Under the pieces are notes generated by a model, which saw nothing but the letters and a program-made list of their open reading frames with translations, was not told the DNA's origin and searched no databases. The position numbers and the translations under genes are program-made. This document shows positions 1 to 12,019 of a DNA stretch of 64,000 nucleotides, piece by piece. Numbering within the stretch: position 1 is the first letter of the stretch; each line of letters opens with the position of its first letter. Source of the DNA: Cryptomeria japonica (taxonomy: Eukaryota; Streptophyta; Pinopsida; Cupressales; Cupressaceae). The stretch covers positions 207,745,190 through 207,809,189 of the forward strand of contig NC_081409.1 in NCBI RefSeq assembly GCF_030272615.1, in the 5' to 3' direction.

Positions 1-890
1 TTCATCTCCAATCCTCTACATTTTTAAGATCCACAAATGGGGTTGAGGCTAGGTCTTGGTTACTTAGCTTGGACTTATGCTCTGGGTTGCATCTATATGT
101 GAGCAACCTAGAGGCATAATTTGCAATGCAATTTTTGAGAGGACTTGCTTCCACCTTGTGGTACTCGGAGGATAAAATGCACCAACACACATTGGAAACC
201 CTCTCATGGGATACCATTTAGGATTGCTTCAAAATGTGTTCTATTTCAAAATATTTTTGATAGAGATGCATAGATGAGTTTCACAATTTACATAATGAGG
301 TTTCCTAGTGGCTCAACATGAGAGTTAGTTTTTGGAGTTCTTTTAGTTTGTATATTACATTCAAGAGAAGTTAATTTTCAATTATTTCATTAGGGGTGGA
401 AAGCCCAAAATTTCAGTTTTCCTACAAATGGCCAATCCAAATGACTTTAGGGTTGTTATGGAAAAGTCTCTTATGGAAAAGAAGGTACATGGGAGGACAC
501 AAGAGGCATGACAGAAGTTTGTAACCTTGATCAAGGGACTAAAGTGTCCATAGACCTCCCTATCCTTCAAAGGAAAATTTAGACTTATTATAGGATTTCA
601 AAGAAAAACCCAATAGTATCAATATTAGGGACAAAGGTCTAGAGCATAGTAGGGGTCATAGGGTAGTCACATGTGACCATCATCGACACAAATATATTTT
701 AGGTATGAGAGACTATAGGGCTATCAAGCTAGGCCTTCTATGACTCAACAACCTTTTAGGGGAGAATCTAGTATTTTTAGTAGTTAAAATCTTCTAATTA
801 TGGGGGGGCCTAGCCAACATAGGGTTACATGAGAGGCACATGTTATGTATATGTTAGTATCAGACAAAGAGTGCCCACAAGGTTTTAGAG
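1..890. other. unclassified intergenic DNA
   Basis: I see no coding region with a recognisable family here. Short minus-strand open frames at 2-217 and 382-570 have no motif I can name, and the base composition is ordinary AT-rich plant intergenic DNA. Confidence 0.5.
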
Positions 891-1110
891 TAGGTGGACA
901 CCATCCTAGAATGTCAAAGTAGATAGTTGATATGTGGGTCTTTACCCCCCCAACCACCCAAAGGTCAAAGGAAGATTCATTGCTGCAACACTCACTTTTT
1001 GTGACAATCTCAAGCACTTAGGATAGTCACTCCTTTCATGGCCATTATTCTTCACAATACTCTCTAACATTAATTATGATGATAGTGTAAAGACCCACGT
1101 ATCAACTATC
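891..1110. repeat. foldback-type repeat with 24 bp terminal inverted repeats (copy 1)
   Basis: Positions 922-945 and 1087-1110 are inverted copies of each other with one mismatch over 24 bp, enclosing about 140 bp. The same sequence recurs at 3298-3535 without the right inverted repeat. Homology between the copies starts about 30 bp before the left inverted repeat, so the mobile unit may be larger than the inverted-repeat pair. There is no coding capacity. It looks like a MITE or foldback element; I found no clear target duplication. Confidence 0.6.
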
Positions 1111-1747
1111 AAAAATGAGAGAAGAAACATTCATGTTCTTTTGGTACTTTGTGATTTCTAAACCATGTTTGAATCTTTCTTATCTTATGTCAAAGAATCT
1201 TAGCATGATGCCTTTAAGTACATAACCTTAGATACACAATTCAAAAAATTTGACATCATACCAATGGATAACAATTAGATCTAGGAATCGTCAACCTTGA
1301 AAATAATATGAATTTAAACAACTAAAATTTGGACCATGCCCATTATCTAGCCTAAGGATAAAATCATATATGTGATTCTTATATGATAAAAAAAACTAGC
1401 ACATATGGATTTTTAAATTTTGAAAGATCAAACTACAAAAGGTCAAAAGGTAGGAATCTTATGTCTAAGACTTTTGTTGTGGAAGTTAGGGTGGTTGTCA
1501 CCTATGTTTCCTTTACTCAATGAAATTTGTAGCAATTTGTTGAATCTTTACACCTCAAGTTAATCATTGATAGTGTTGAGTTGGTTGATGATAAGCGATG
1601 AAATGAGGGTAGAAACAAATAATATCTCCCTCATCTTGTGTCTATGTCTATTTGTCTTGTGGTACACTAGGTTATCCTAAAGCAAGACACATGTCAAGGT
1701 TTGTATAAGAGTGTATGTGAGTGTAGTGTGTTTTCTATGTAGAATTG
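1111..1747. other. unclassified intergenic DNA
   Basis: No gene or repeat is recognised. The stretch ends at a poly-T run (about 1748-1760) that is the poly-A tail of the minus-strand LINE next to it. Confidence 0.5.
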
Positions 1748-3297
1748 TTTTTTTTTTTTTGAAGATCGATTACCAAAATAAAATCAAAGTACAAAGTCAA
1801 CTTACAATAATAGTGACCAAGTTGATTACTCCATCAAATCACCAACCAGGCTAAACCGCCTTAAAATTAGAAGAAAAAAAAAGAATCAGTTTATACGATT
1901 AAGAGTAACGTGTAGAGCTTCGAGTCAACGCCAAATTACATCAATATTATATCATCTATTGACAACATATTAAAAAATATAGATTGTAATAGCTTATTAA
2001 GATTCATTATCACTATCATTATGTGGATTCTCCTCTTTCTCTTCATTCTCTCCATCTTAATTATTAGCTTCTTTGTCTTTTCCTTTGTCATTATTCTTAG
2101 GTTCAGTCCTACTAATTTGGAAAGTATCAAATTCTCTTCCAAGGGGCGCAAAGATCCTCTCTCAACTAGAGCAATCAAAGTTTTGGTGAGCCATTTCTAG
2201 GTGTCTTGTAGCTTCACCCCTCTTTAATTTATATTAGTGTTCTTTTTGGTATTTATTGTAAAAGTCTATATACTCTCCCTAGAATTTATTCCCTATCTTT
2301 CTTAGATCTTGGGGTCAATAGGCAACATCCTAAATGTCTTATTTATATATTTAAGAGGAACCTTCATCCAATATCTTCATGAATCTTCATGTTGGCATCT
2401 TCAATGTAAATGATACCTATTCAATAATCATTAGCATTGTTATTCTAAGATTACACTCAATAAGAACCCTCCCTTTACCTTGGAACACATTCTCATTCCT
2501 GCTCTTCCAAAGAAAAAATAATTTCAATAGACAATAAAATCCATAAATAGTTAGACTTTTTACTCAGATTGCAGACATACCTGACAATAATTTCAAACCA
2601 TGAGAAATTATCAACAATATTCCCGCCTAAAATGTTATAACAATTGACAATCATGAATTTTCTCCTAATTAATATCTTCCATGGTTCATTCCCTTCTAAA
2701 GCCTTGACAATCCATTTGATTTCTAAGGCAATACCTTGTTGCCTGAGGTCTTTGATCCCCAATCCACCTAAGTCCTTACTCAAGCAACACCATTTCCATT
2801 TAACAACATGGATCATTTTCCTACCTCTTCCATCTAACCACAAAATTGCCTAATAACTTTTTTCACCTTATCTACTTGATAACTAGCAAGGAACCACATA
2901 GATGCATAATAAATGGTGTAAAAGGATAAGATTTTTTCACACACTTGGACTCTACTTACCAATGACAGAAAGTTCCTATTCCAACCATTTATTTTTCTTT
3001 CTATCTTAGCATACATCCATTCCCACATATTAGGTAATGAGGGGGACACTAAGAATGGTTTACCTGGGCACCTTACAATTTTACTAGGCCCTCCCCATTG
3101 CCAACCAAATTGACTCAATCAATCAGGAGGGTCAATAGTCGATCCTAGTAAAGTAGATTTAGGCTAAGAAATATTTGATCCAGATGCATTACAAAAGAAC
3201 TCTAATCTATAATCAATTTGATCATATTATTCTTGTCCAAGGTAGGAGACATGGCAATATCATCTGCAAATTGAATATTCAAAAGAAAATATTGATT
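1748..3297 (-). pseudogene. L1-type LINE, 5'-truncated reverse transcriptase
   Basis: This is a decayed non-LTR retrotransposon read on the minus strand. At about 3235-3290 the minus strand encodes N-I-Q-F-A-D-D-I-A, the F/YADD catalytic box of reverse transcriptase. Between 3118 and 2834 follows the segment typical of plant LINEs after the RT core (PSLPNMWEWMYAKI, then SLVSRVQVCEKILS), and 2843-2493 gives KDLGGLGIKDLRQQGIALE, also characteristic. The element is broken by stops and frameshifts. It ends at a poly-T run (1748-1760), the poly-A tail in its own orientation, and is cut off upstream at 3297, where a foldback repeat begins. Endonuclease and ORF1 are absent. It is not active. Confidence 0.85.
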
Positions 3298-3535
3298 GGG
3301 TGGACACCATCCTAGGATGTAAAAGTAGATAGTTGATATGTGGGTCTTTACCCTCCCAACCACTCAACATATACCACCATGGGTCTTTACCCTACCAACC
3401 ACCCAAAGGTCAAAGGAAGATTCACTGCTACAACACTCACTTTTTGTGACAGCCTCAAGCACTTAGGACAGTCACTCCTTTCATGGCCATTCTTCTTCAC
3501 AACACTCTCTAACATTAATTATGATGATAGTGTAC
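3298..3535. repeat. second, incomplete copy of the foldback repeat
   Basis: The stretch matches 891-1087 closely, with a small internal duplication of the segment around the GGGTCTTTACC motif. It lacks the right inverted repeat of copy 1. Its left edge is exactly where the LINE is truncated. Confidence 0.7.
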
Positions 3536-4380
3536 CTCCTTAAACCTTCCACCAACACCAAACTCAATACCAAACTCTTTCCCAATCTCGCTAATGGACT
3601 AGAAGGCATGAACAGAGGATCAACCAAACTCTTTCCCAATCTCGACTAATCTAGACTTGTAGTAGACCTTATCAATTTTCTGATTTTCATAAAGATCTTG
3701 AAGATGATGATCACTATTTTATATCATCGACTATGCTCTGAATTTGACTGCATCCTACATTGTTCACAATAGCCATAGATCGTCATCTTCACGCAACAAT
3801 GACATTTTATCAAATAGGCTATCATTATTCATCTTGTATGCTCTCTAAACTTGGGCATTAAAGTTGTCCTGTGCATTATCACATGACTATTTTTTCTTGT
3901 TCTTAGGGTTTCTTATTGCTCTAAACATGATTAGGCTTTTTTACTATGTTTACTACCACCTTTAATGGACTTCCATCATGAAGACTTATTACTATTGCCC
4001 TCTTTGATTGTCACAAGATGACTAAAATGTTTGCATAGGTGACTAGATCTATTCATGTGGGTTCTCTTCATAATATTGGTAATTGTCATACTTTGATTGT
4101 AATTGTCATTTTTTTAGTAGTTAAACTCATTTTCACAATGAAGGAGCCCAAACAGGAAGAAAAGTTGACATGAACACAAAGATACCCTGAGTGCCATGTG
4201 AAATGATGATGATGATGGATTTTAATAACGTCCACGATACAAAAGCAGCCCATGGGACCCACAGACAACACACACCCTATAAAATTAGGGCATTATGACT
4301 TTAAACAACATGTATCCTCTTCTCAAGATCTGCTCTTCTTCAGTGAATTTTTATTAGCAAACTTATCATTTTTTTGAGTT
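3536..4380. other. unclassified intergenic DNA
   Basis: No convincing gene is seen. Short open frames show no known motif. A direct echo of the phrase CAAACTCTTTCCCAATCTCG occurs twice between about 3565 and 3640, a local duplication. Confidence 0.4.
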
Positions 4381-4556
4381 TTGTTTCCTCCAAAATCATG
4401 CTTAAATTATTTATTTTCAAAATGTCTTCGTAAATGGCACAAATGTCACTATATGCTGAGCATTTCATGACAAAATGTCACTTCGTCTCTACTGCTCCAG
4501 TGTTACATAATAGGCACATTCTTTTATCCCATTCTTCTTTAGGCACATAAGGGATA
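4381..4556 (-). pseudogene. zinc-binding C-terminal fragment of a reverse transcriptase-type element
   Basis: The minus strand from 4549 reads Y-V-P-K-E-E-W-D-K-R-M-C-L-L-C-N-T-G, followed by a His and Cys in the order C-x2-C-x(n)-H-x4-C (one stop just before the His). This layout is usual for the Cys/His region at the C-terminus of some LINE polyproteins. The fragment is about 55 residues, with no RT core beside it. It is degenerate and clearly not a gene. Confidence 0.5.
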
Positions 4557-4559
4557 TAA

Positions 4560-5200
4560 ATGATGGAAGAAGGAGATACGTGGGGGGAAAGAGGTTTAGG
4601 ATGTGGGCAGTAGAAGGGGTTGGAGTTAGGATATGTTGGGGAATAAAGTGGAGTGGGAGGTATAAGGGGGTAATGAAAGGGTAAAGGGAATGTAGGTTAT
4701 AATGGGAGTTATAAGGGGCAAGGAAAAAGGGTAAGGGGGTTGAGTGGTAGGTTAGAATAGGGATAGGATATGGGTAGGCTAGGATGGGGGTAGGTGATAA
4801 GATGGAAAGGGTAAGTTAATAGGTGTGTGGTAGAGGTAAGATTAGTGAAATAAAGGAAGTAAGACTTATGGGATGTGGGTTAGAATAGTTGATTTTAGGG
4901 GAATAAAGGGGTAAAGGGGTAAGTATTGTGGAGGGGAGTGTGAGATATATGGTATGAGGGGAAGGGAGATGCTAGGATAGAATAGGGGTAGGGGTAAGGT
5001 GGAAAGGAAGTTAGTGGAGGGAGGTGAGGGTGTAAGATGTAAGGTAGGTTTAAGTTAAGATGTGAAGGAGGTTAAGGCATGGGGTATGAAAGGTGGTTAA
5101 AGGATAGAGGATAGGAAGGTAGGTGAGTCAGAAGGTATGGTAAATGGAAGTGAAGAGTGTTAGGGGAGGAAATGGAAATGGGAGTGATTGGGTTTGGGCA
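4560..5200. repeat. C-poor, purine-rich low-complexity tract
   Basis: Roughly 640 bp on the plus strand are made almost entirely of G, A and T, with very few C. Recurring words include GGGGTAAGG, AGGATATG, GGGAATAAAG and TTAGGGG. There is no exact unit, so it behaves like a degenerate simple-sequence satellite. Many GGG or GGGG runs lie close together. The open frame at 5157-5408 begins at its edge and has no recognised domain. Confidence 0.75.
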
Positions 5201-5827
5201 CCCACTGAGAGGATCGACAGAAGTGGAAGGGATTATGCCTTGGTTGGGCAAAGGGAATGTTAAACCTCACTTCATTTCAAAGAGAAAGACTTGGCCAGGT
5301 AAGACAACTAACCTAGAAAGCGAAAAACTGTATTTTGGTGAAGATTGGGAATATTGTGTTTTGGTGAAGAAACATGATGTGAGAAGTTTGATGCAGAGGC
5401 AAGGGTAGAACTTAGTATTTCATATTAGGACAACAACCACATTGATTAGGAAAGTCAAATAAGGTCTCTCCAATGTTTAGGATACAGAAGGGCAGCATTA
5501 GTCATGTAAGTATGCATGAGCATGGGAATGGATAGTTACTTTCCTTTTAGACTAATTTGTGCCTATGACTCTCTATAACTTGGGTCTATGACTAACTTGG
5601 GTCTATGACTCTCAATGGGCATATCACATGCTCTAAATCGCCACAAAGCCATTAGATATGTTTTGAGATGAAAAGAAGAGTTAAATGGTTTTGGTTCAAT
5701 TTGCATAATTTCTATGTTCAAGTAATTTAATTTGGTATATTATACTGAAACATGATTTTAGAACTAACATTTCAACTTCTATATAACTAGTTCTATAGCC
5801 CGATTTTTTTTCCTGTGAAGAAAGACC
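5201..5827. other. unclassified; possible 5' region of the CACTA transposase
   Basis: No gene is recognised. It lies directly upstream of the first transposase exon and may include its promoter or leader. I found no CACTA-type terminus or subterminal repeat here, so the left end of the element is not in this interval. Confidence 0.4.
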
Positions 5828-8800
5828 ATGTCAGACAATATAAACGAACAACAAAATAAGGAGACAATTGCTAGATTGTGGTCTAAGTTGAAAAGAAAAG
5901 GTGATGGAAAATGTTATTGTCCCTGCAAAATTTGTAAGGGGTTAAAGACTAGAAGACTTCTAATCAAAACAGCTAAGGAACATTGTAGGATGCATGGTCG
6001 TATTGAAGGTGGACATGATTATCATCCATTGATAAGTGTTTCATTATATCATTTTAACAATTTATATACATAAGAAATCACTTGATGATGAGATCATGAT
6101 CATGGTTTATTTATGTTTATCAATTTTATATAGGTCGAGCACCCCAAAGCACATGATATGGATCAACACAACCAGAAGAATATGGTTTTCAAAGTGGAGG
6201 AACATGGAGGTGTGAATATCAAAGCTGAAGATAATGATCCCATGGAAGATGATGATCATGAGCTAAAAAACACAATTGAAGATGATGGTACAAATACATT
6301 GATCCATGACACATTTAGTACTAGCATAGATGATCATGATGATGAAGATGACCTTGATGTTGTTCATGGTGTCCCTCTACTCGAGAAGGCATCTGAGGCC
6401 TTTTATGAATGCTCCCAAACAACTCTTCTCTCCATTGTATTGTTGTTGGTGAACTTGAAGGTTATGAATGGTTTATCCAACATAACAATCTCACGTATGT
6501 TAATGTATGTCATATATGTCATAATAAATGGTGAATCATGATGTACCATTAATATTCTTTATATTAACAAATTATATTTTTTTGATGTAGATTGATAGGT
6601 GAGTTTTTGTTACCACCATCAAATATTCTACCTCGCTCATACCGAGAATTATCTGTCATTATGAAAGATAACGGAATGGAGTATCAAGCAATAGATGCTT
6701 GTCCCAATGATCATATTATATATCAGAAACAACATGAATTTCGAACTAAATGCCCTGAATGTCATATCAGTAGATATCAAATAGATCAAATAACAAAAAG
6801 GGTTCCTCGCAAGGTTCTTCGCTATATTCCCATTATTCCATGTGTGCAACGATTATTCAAGTGCACTAGCTTGGCACAATTTATGGATTACCATGCACGC
6901 AATAGAAGTCGAGATGACATTATTCGAATGCCTATGGATGGTTCAACATTTATGGACATAGAGGAAAAGTGGCCACACTTTAAAGAAGATCCTCATAATC
7001 TCAGGCTTTCATTGGCAGCGGATGATGTCAATCCATTTGGAGAGATGGGATTTGTTTACTCAGTGTGGCATGTTTTGTTATCAACAATAACATTCTTCCA
7101 TGGATGTCAATAAAGAGGGAGCACATAATGTTGGCAATGATTGTTCTAGGTATTTTATTATTTAAATATAGTCGTCTACATTTAATTATAAATATTGCAG
7201 TAAAATGGTCATAATAGTTATATAATGTTTTTGTTCATTCGATTAGGTAAGTACCAAGTTAAAGATATGAATGTATATATCGAGCCTCTTATCGATGAGT
7301 TGTTGGAGTTATGGAATGGTGTCACTATGTATGACGTCTCTAGACCAATAGGACAAAGACAATTTCAATTCCATGTGATGCTTGTATGGACAATACATGA
7401 TGCCCCAGGGCTAACACATTTTTGTGGTATGTTATAGTGTTCAAGTTGCGCATGATAATTATAATTAAAAAAATCAACATATTTAATCCAATTATACATT
7501 ATCTTGTAGGTCTTCAAACAAAGGGAAAATTTGCATGTCCATTTTGTGGTCCAAAGATGAAATCTCGTCATTCAAAAAGTTTAGGAAAGTAGGTGTTTGA
7601 TGAGTATGGGCACTTTCTCCACAAAAAATCATAAGTATCGAAATACTGAAAAACATCTTTTCAATGGGAAAGAAGATAATACATCAAAGCCATGAAGAAT
7701 GAAACCTCACATGTGGAAGTTGGAATATAATAGAATTAATCGTCAAAGTAATGTCATTCCATCTAATGGTTTATATCATAAAACATCTTTTCTATTGTGT
7801 TTTGTTTACTGATGATGTGATTGATGATTGTGAAGGTCGTCAAGGCATAAATGACCACCTTCCTAAGGGACTAAAAAGTTGTCCCCGATAATTTAGTAGG
7901 TTGCCCTACTACGAGCAATTATAAATTATGCATTTGTTTGATACTATGCATATTGGAAAGAAAATAATAGAGACATTATGGAAAATATTGGATGGAAGGA
8001 GTGACAAAGAAAAAAATGTCAAAATTTGTAGTGACATTCAGGATTCCAATCATGTAATAAAAAATGTCATTCAATCAAATAACCATGGACACTAGATTAA
8101 TATAAGTGAGCTTACTTGGTTATTAACAGACCAACAAAGCAATGCTATAAAAGAAGTCATACGAAAAATTCAATTTCCCATAGGATTTGTTATGAACATA
8201 AACAATCTCATATCAAAGAAAAGTGAATTTGGGATAGAGATGAAAACGCATGATTGGCATACCTCCATTAAGTTAATTCATGTTCTTGTGTTTTTACTAT
8301 ATATTTATATACTACGCATGTACTTTTCATTGTATTATGTTAGAAAAAATGAAAAGATAATTTTATAATTGTTGCAGTACGTTCTACCTCTATCTCTCCC
8401 AGACGACTTCGACAATAATGTCAAGCAATTCATATATGATCTTAGAAAATACATGAGGTAAGAAGTGATATTTGTTCAGTTCTTTGTATAGATATTATAT
8501 TTGCGATTTGTTTTACTTGTTATGTAATATATTTTTTTGTGTCTTGAATATCTTGTAGGTGGTTGTCATGTAAATAAATCCATAAAGAAGATATTAAATA
8601 TTGGAAGAGAAAAATTCCTCATCTAATGTGTGAAATGCAAAAGTGTCTACCTTCAGCTTTTTTCAATGCACAAGAACACTACCTCATACACCAAGTTGAG
8701 GAGATTGAATTGTGTGGACCTGTACACACTAGGTCAATGTGGATGGTTGAGAGGCACTTAAATTTTTTGAAGGATTTGGTTCGACAAAGAGCACATCCTG

Positions 8801-10092
8801 AGGGTTCTATGGTGGAGGGATATATTGTATACCAAACTATGGTGTACATTTCTGAATATCTTCCTAAGTTTGCAGCAAATATCCACGTGGATCACATTTG
8901 GGATCCCAACCCCATTAACAAATTTGAAGGGGAGTACTTGATGGGGAAAGGTAGATTGAGGAAAGTGAGAGGTAATTATAAGATGTTATTATAGTTAATT
9001 AATTCTTAATCTTCAAAATAAATCGGTTGTAAGACGTCTATTTATTTTTTTGTACAGTTGGTCGAGAGTGGGATGCACTACATTTGTATATTGCAAACAA
9101 TCTTGATTGGATGACAATGTGGATTGAACATTGTCAACATTTTGCTCGCACATTAACATGGGAAGGTGTGGCTTCATAGGTTAAAGAATCTCATCGTAAT
9201 GGAGATTCCAATGTTACGCAAAGGGAAATTGATTTAGCATATGGTTTAAGAGATAAATAGGTACGTATAAATTTATTAATCACCCATATGTTTATCAACT
9301 CGCGATGCAATAATTTTTACATGTTTTACATATCATAGGTCAAACACCACAATGCTATGTGCTACAATGGTCATAAATTTCACATCAAAAAGTTGGATGA
9401 CATGAAGAAAACTTGTGATTCTGGGATAACTACAATCTTTGAGGTGACAAATATTTCATTAAGAAATGGCATACATCCTCAAGAGTCTCAAAATCAATAC
9501 TATGACATTTTGGATGATAAACCTAAGTGCGACTTTAATTCCTTCAAATTATTTTTGTTCGTCGTCAAATGGTACAGACTACGATTGAATAAAAATGATC
9601 ATGATAGAACTATTATTGAACATTATAATGGTTTTAAAATGGTTAATACAAGGTCATTTGAACCAGTTGGGGATGAGCCCTATGTTCTTCTGAGCCAATG
9701 TGAGCAGGTATTTTACTCAGAGGTTCCACATAAACTAGGTTGGTCATTTGTTGTTAGACATGATCCAAGAGGAAGGTCGATAAAGTATAATGTGATGGAA
9801 GAAGAAGATACTGAAGAAGTAGAAGATGAAGTAGATGATGATCACAATCGACAGTTAATCGATGATGATGAAGAAGAAGAAGTTGATGGTGATGGTGATG
9901 GTGATGGTGATGGTGATGGTGATGGTGATGGTGATGGTGATGGTGATGGTGATGGTGATGGTGATGGTGATGGTGGTGGTGGTGGTGGTGGTGATGGTGA
10001 TGACGGTGATGACGATGACGAAGATAATGATGGTGGTGGTGGTGGTGGTGGTGGTGGTGATGATGATGATGATAATGATGATGATGATGATG

Positions 10093-10127
<35 letters not shown>

Positions 10128-10133
10128 GAATGA
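5828..10133 (+). pseudogene. CACTA transposase (tnpD-like), multi-exon, decayed
   Basis: Several segments appear in the correct family order. A transposase-associated N-terminal domain (5828-6060) has CPCKICKG and an H-x2-M-H-G motif. An acidic linker leads into LLLVNLKVMNGLSN (6134-6500). The Transposase_21 core follows (6592-7110, 7246-7430) with KCPECHISRY, KYQVKDMNVYIEPLIDEL and VWTIHDAPGLTHFCG, then KGKFACPFCGPKM (7510-7600). After a decayed stretch comes KTHDWHTSIK and a DUF4218 region (8565-8994) with CGPVHTRSMWMVERHL. Last is a DUF4216 region (9350-9790) with VGDEPYVLLSQCEQVFYSE. Breaks between segments carry plausible GT/AG splice sites, for example acceptors near 7245, 7510 and 8566. 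Stops at about 7590, 7890, 8571 and 9178 and a frameshift near 7065 show it is inactive. Confidence 0.9.
9861..10130 (+). repeat. trinucleotide/hexanucleotide microsatellite inside the transposase C-terminus
   Basis: About 15 copies of GATGGT (9885-9974) pass into runs of GGT, GAT and finally about 11 CAT. In the transposase frame these read as alternating Asp-Gly, poly-Gly, poly-Asp and a terminal poly-His tail, and the frame stays open to a TGA at 10131. The preceding residues are already acidic (repeated Glu and Asp), so the repeat probably expanded from an acidic C-terminal tail. The opposite-strand and third-frame open readings here are artefacts of the repeat. Confidence 0.9.
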
Positions 10134-10381
10134 AATGTATGAGGTATGCAATTAGTATATTATCTATTTAATATTGATTTCTTGATAGAATTTTTTTTGA
10201 CTTATATGGTTACATAATTAATTCATTATGTTTTGAATTCTAATGCCATTACATAATTAATTCATGATGTACCTTTTAATGTTTTTAATTCATGTTCCAT
10301 GACCTCTAGCAGGTCCTTATAGTAGAACTATGCCACCCCGAGGAGATGGAGATAGGGAGAGTGACTATTTATGCGACATTT

Positions 10382-10612
10382 TAAAAAAAAATTGTTTATT
10401 TATGGAATTTGGATTATTTATTAGCTATGTGATGGATGTTGATTTAAAATACATATGTGATGGATTACATATTTATGATGATACATGTGACATTTTTTGA
10501 ACTTTGTGTTTATTTATAGAATGTGGATTGTTTATTACCTATGTGATTGATGGTGATTTATGATACATATGTGATGGATTACATGTTTATGATGACACAT
10601 ATGTGATGCTAA
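10382..10612. repeat. tandem duplication of about 118 bp, AT-rich
   Basis: Two adjacent diverged copies (about 10382-10500 and 10501-10612) share TTTATTTAT.GAAT.TGGATT, CTATGTGATGGATG and ACATATGTGATGGATTACAT. Shorter echoes of TATGATACATATGTGATG continue to about 10690. It falls between the two CACTA genes, in what is probably an intron or spacer of the second gene. Confidence 0.6.
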
Positions 10613-11297
10613 TTATGATGCTCAATTACATATATGATGATACATCATGTGATGCTTATGATGCTTATGATACATATGTATTTATTGTTAATCAACTTAC
10701 AAATATAATGCTTATGATGGTCAATTGATAGTGTTGATTTCATGTATAGTCCATGTGTGATGTTGTCACCCTTGGTGGGAACAGGTCATTGACTACAGAC
10801 ATCGTCAACCATTTAGTTGAGGATCCTGCATAGTCTACGTAAAGTAAAGGTAAGCAATTAAAAAAATTACAATGATTATGATTACAACATATTTTTTTTA
10901 TTTAATACTCTTTTTGTCTACAAAGTTCATGTTGTTCATGTTGTGTACTATGTAATTTATAGCTAACATAAGATAATTGAATTACATGTGTAGGAACCTG
11001 AACCCCTTTGACGAGGATCCTACATAGTCTCATTGATCAACAGGTATAACTAGTCAATACACCCTATAAAAACAATTTATTTTAAAAAAATTACTTGGAA
11101 AACAAACTTCCTTAGTTTTTCAAACATCTACATTAGCAGCAAATCTAATACAGTTATCAACACTTGAGGCCCCAGTTGGACTTATTCAAATTTTAATCAC
11201 AACATAAACTTTAGGGTCGACTTCTTCATCAACATTACCCTCATTTGCAAAATATCTCTCTCATTACCAGCTAACTCTCTCATTTGATGGAATACAG

Positions 11298-12019
11298 GTA
11301 CCACCAAATAGGTATTTGCCAGATGTGTCTTCCTCGAGTGAGGGAAATGTAGGAATAGAAAATGAAAGTGAGACATGTAGTAGGTCTACAATAGGGAGAT
11401 CAACTAGAGGTCAAAATATTAGAAGAAAATTCAATAAATGCATGAAATTGTTCCTTGCTCAAGGGGGGCCATGTTCTTATGATGATGGGACCAAAGGCAT
11501 CATTGAGGTGCCCTTGAGGTACAAAAATCTACAGAAACAATGGGTACCCAAGGAACTTCCTCCAATAAACACCGATTTTTGTGTTAACGATAGGATATAT
11601 CACATAGCACCTTTGTCATTACATGGTTTGGGCCTATTTTCCATGGACGACATAAAGGTCTGTTACAACAAAGTTGCTGAATTGATGGAGTTTGTTAGAC
11701 CTTGTTACAGTTACAATAATTGGATGCAAATTGTTCGATATAAAAAAAGTATGCGTAGGTATGCATTGTCAGCAAATTATATACAACAGAAAGATAATGA
11801 TCAAAGTAAATGAGTGGTTGTATACATTGATGGAAGGCCAAAATAAACAAGGAATATTGCAGGTTTTATAAATAGTACGTGACATGGGTCAACTAATAAA
11901 CAACCCAATTGCATATTTGAGGCGCACGAGGGAAATCATGTATTCGCATGTGCGATAAAATCAATAAGTGTAGGGGAAGAGCTTCTAATTGATTACAATT
12001 TGAATCGTATAGATACAAA
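11298..12019 (+). pseudogene. SET-domain exon (lysine methyltransferase-type fold)
   Basis: The frame starting 11316 gives 165 residues to a TGA at 11811, then continues in the same frame through two more stops (11844, 11880) to a GTAAGT donor at 12020. SET landmarks appear in order: GLGLFSMDDIK (the N-terminal G-x-G strand), RRYALSANYI, VYIDGRP, NIAGFINST followed about ten residues later by PNCIF (equivalent of the NH-x-C-x-PN motif), and SVGEELLIDYNL (the ELxxDY motif with the catalytic-site Tyr). About 90 residues upstream are Ser/Arg/Lys-rich with FNKCMKLFLAQGGPC. I see no pre-SET or post-SET cysteine clusters. All three stops can be explained by single C-to-T changes (CGA, CAA, CGA). 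Known SET proteins methylate lysines; whether this one ever did is unknown. Confidence 0.8.

Noticed and set aside
4560-5200. Interstitial telomere repeat array
   Set aside because: TTTAGGG words are not in tandem and the tract contains many other G-rich words, so it is a purine tract rather than a telomere remnant.
9855-10155. Open frames on both strands reading poly-Met-Val or poly-Ile-Thr across the microsatellite
   Set aside because: They are out-of-frame readings of the GAT/GGT/CAT repeats. Only the frame continuing the DUF4216 region is meaningful.
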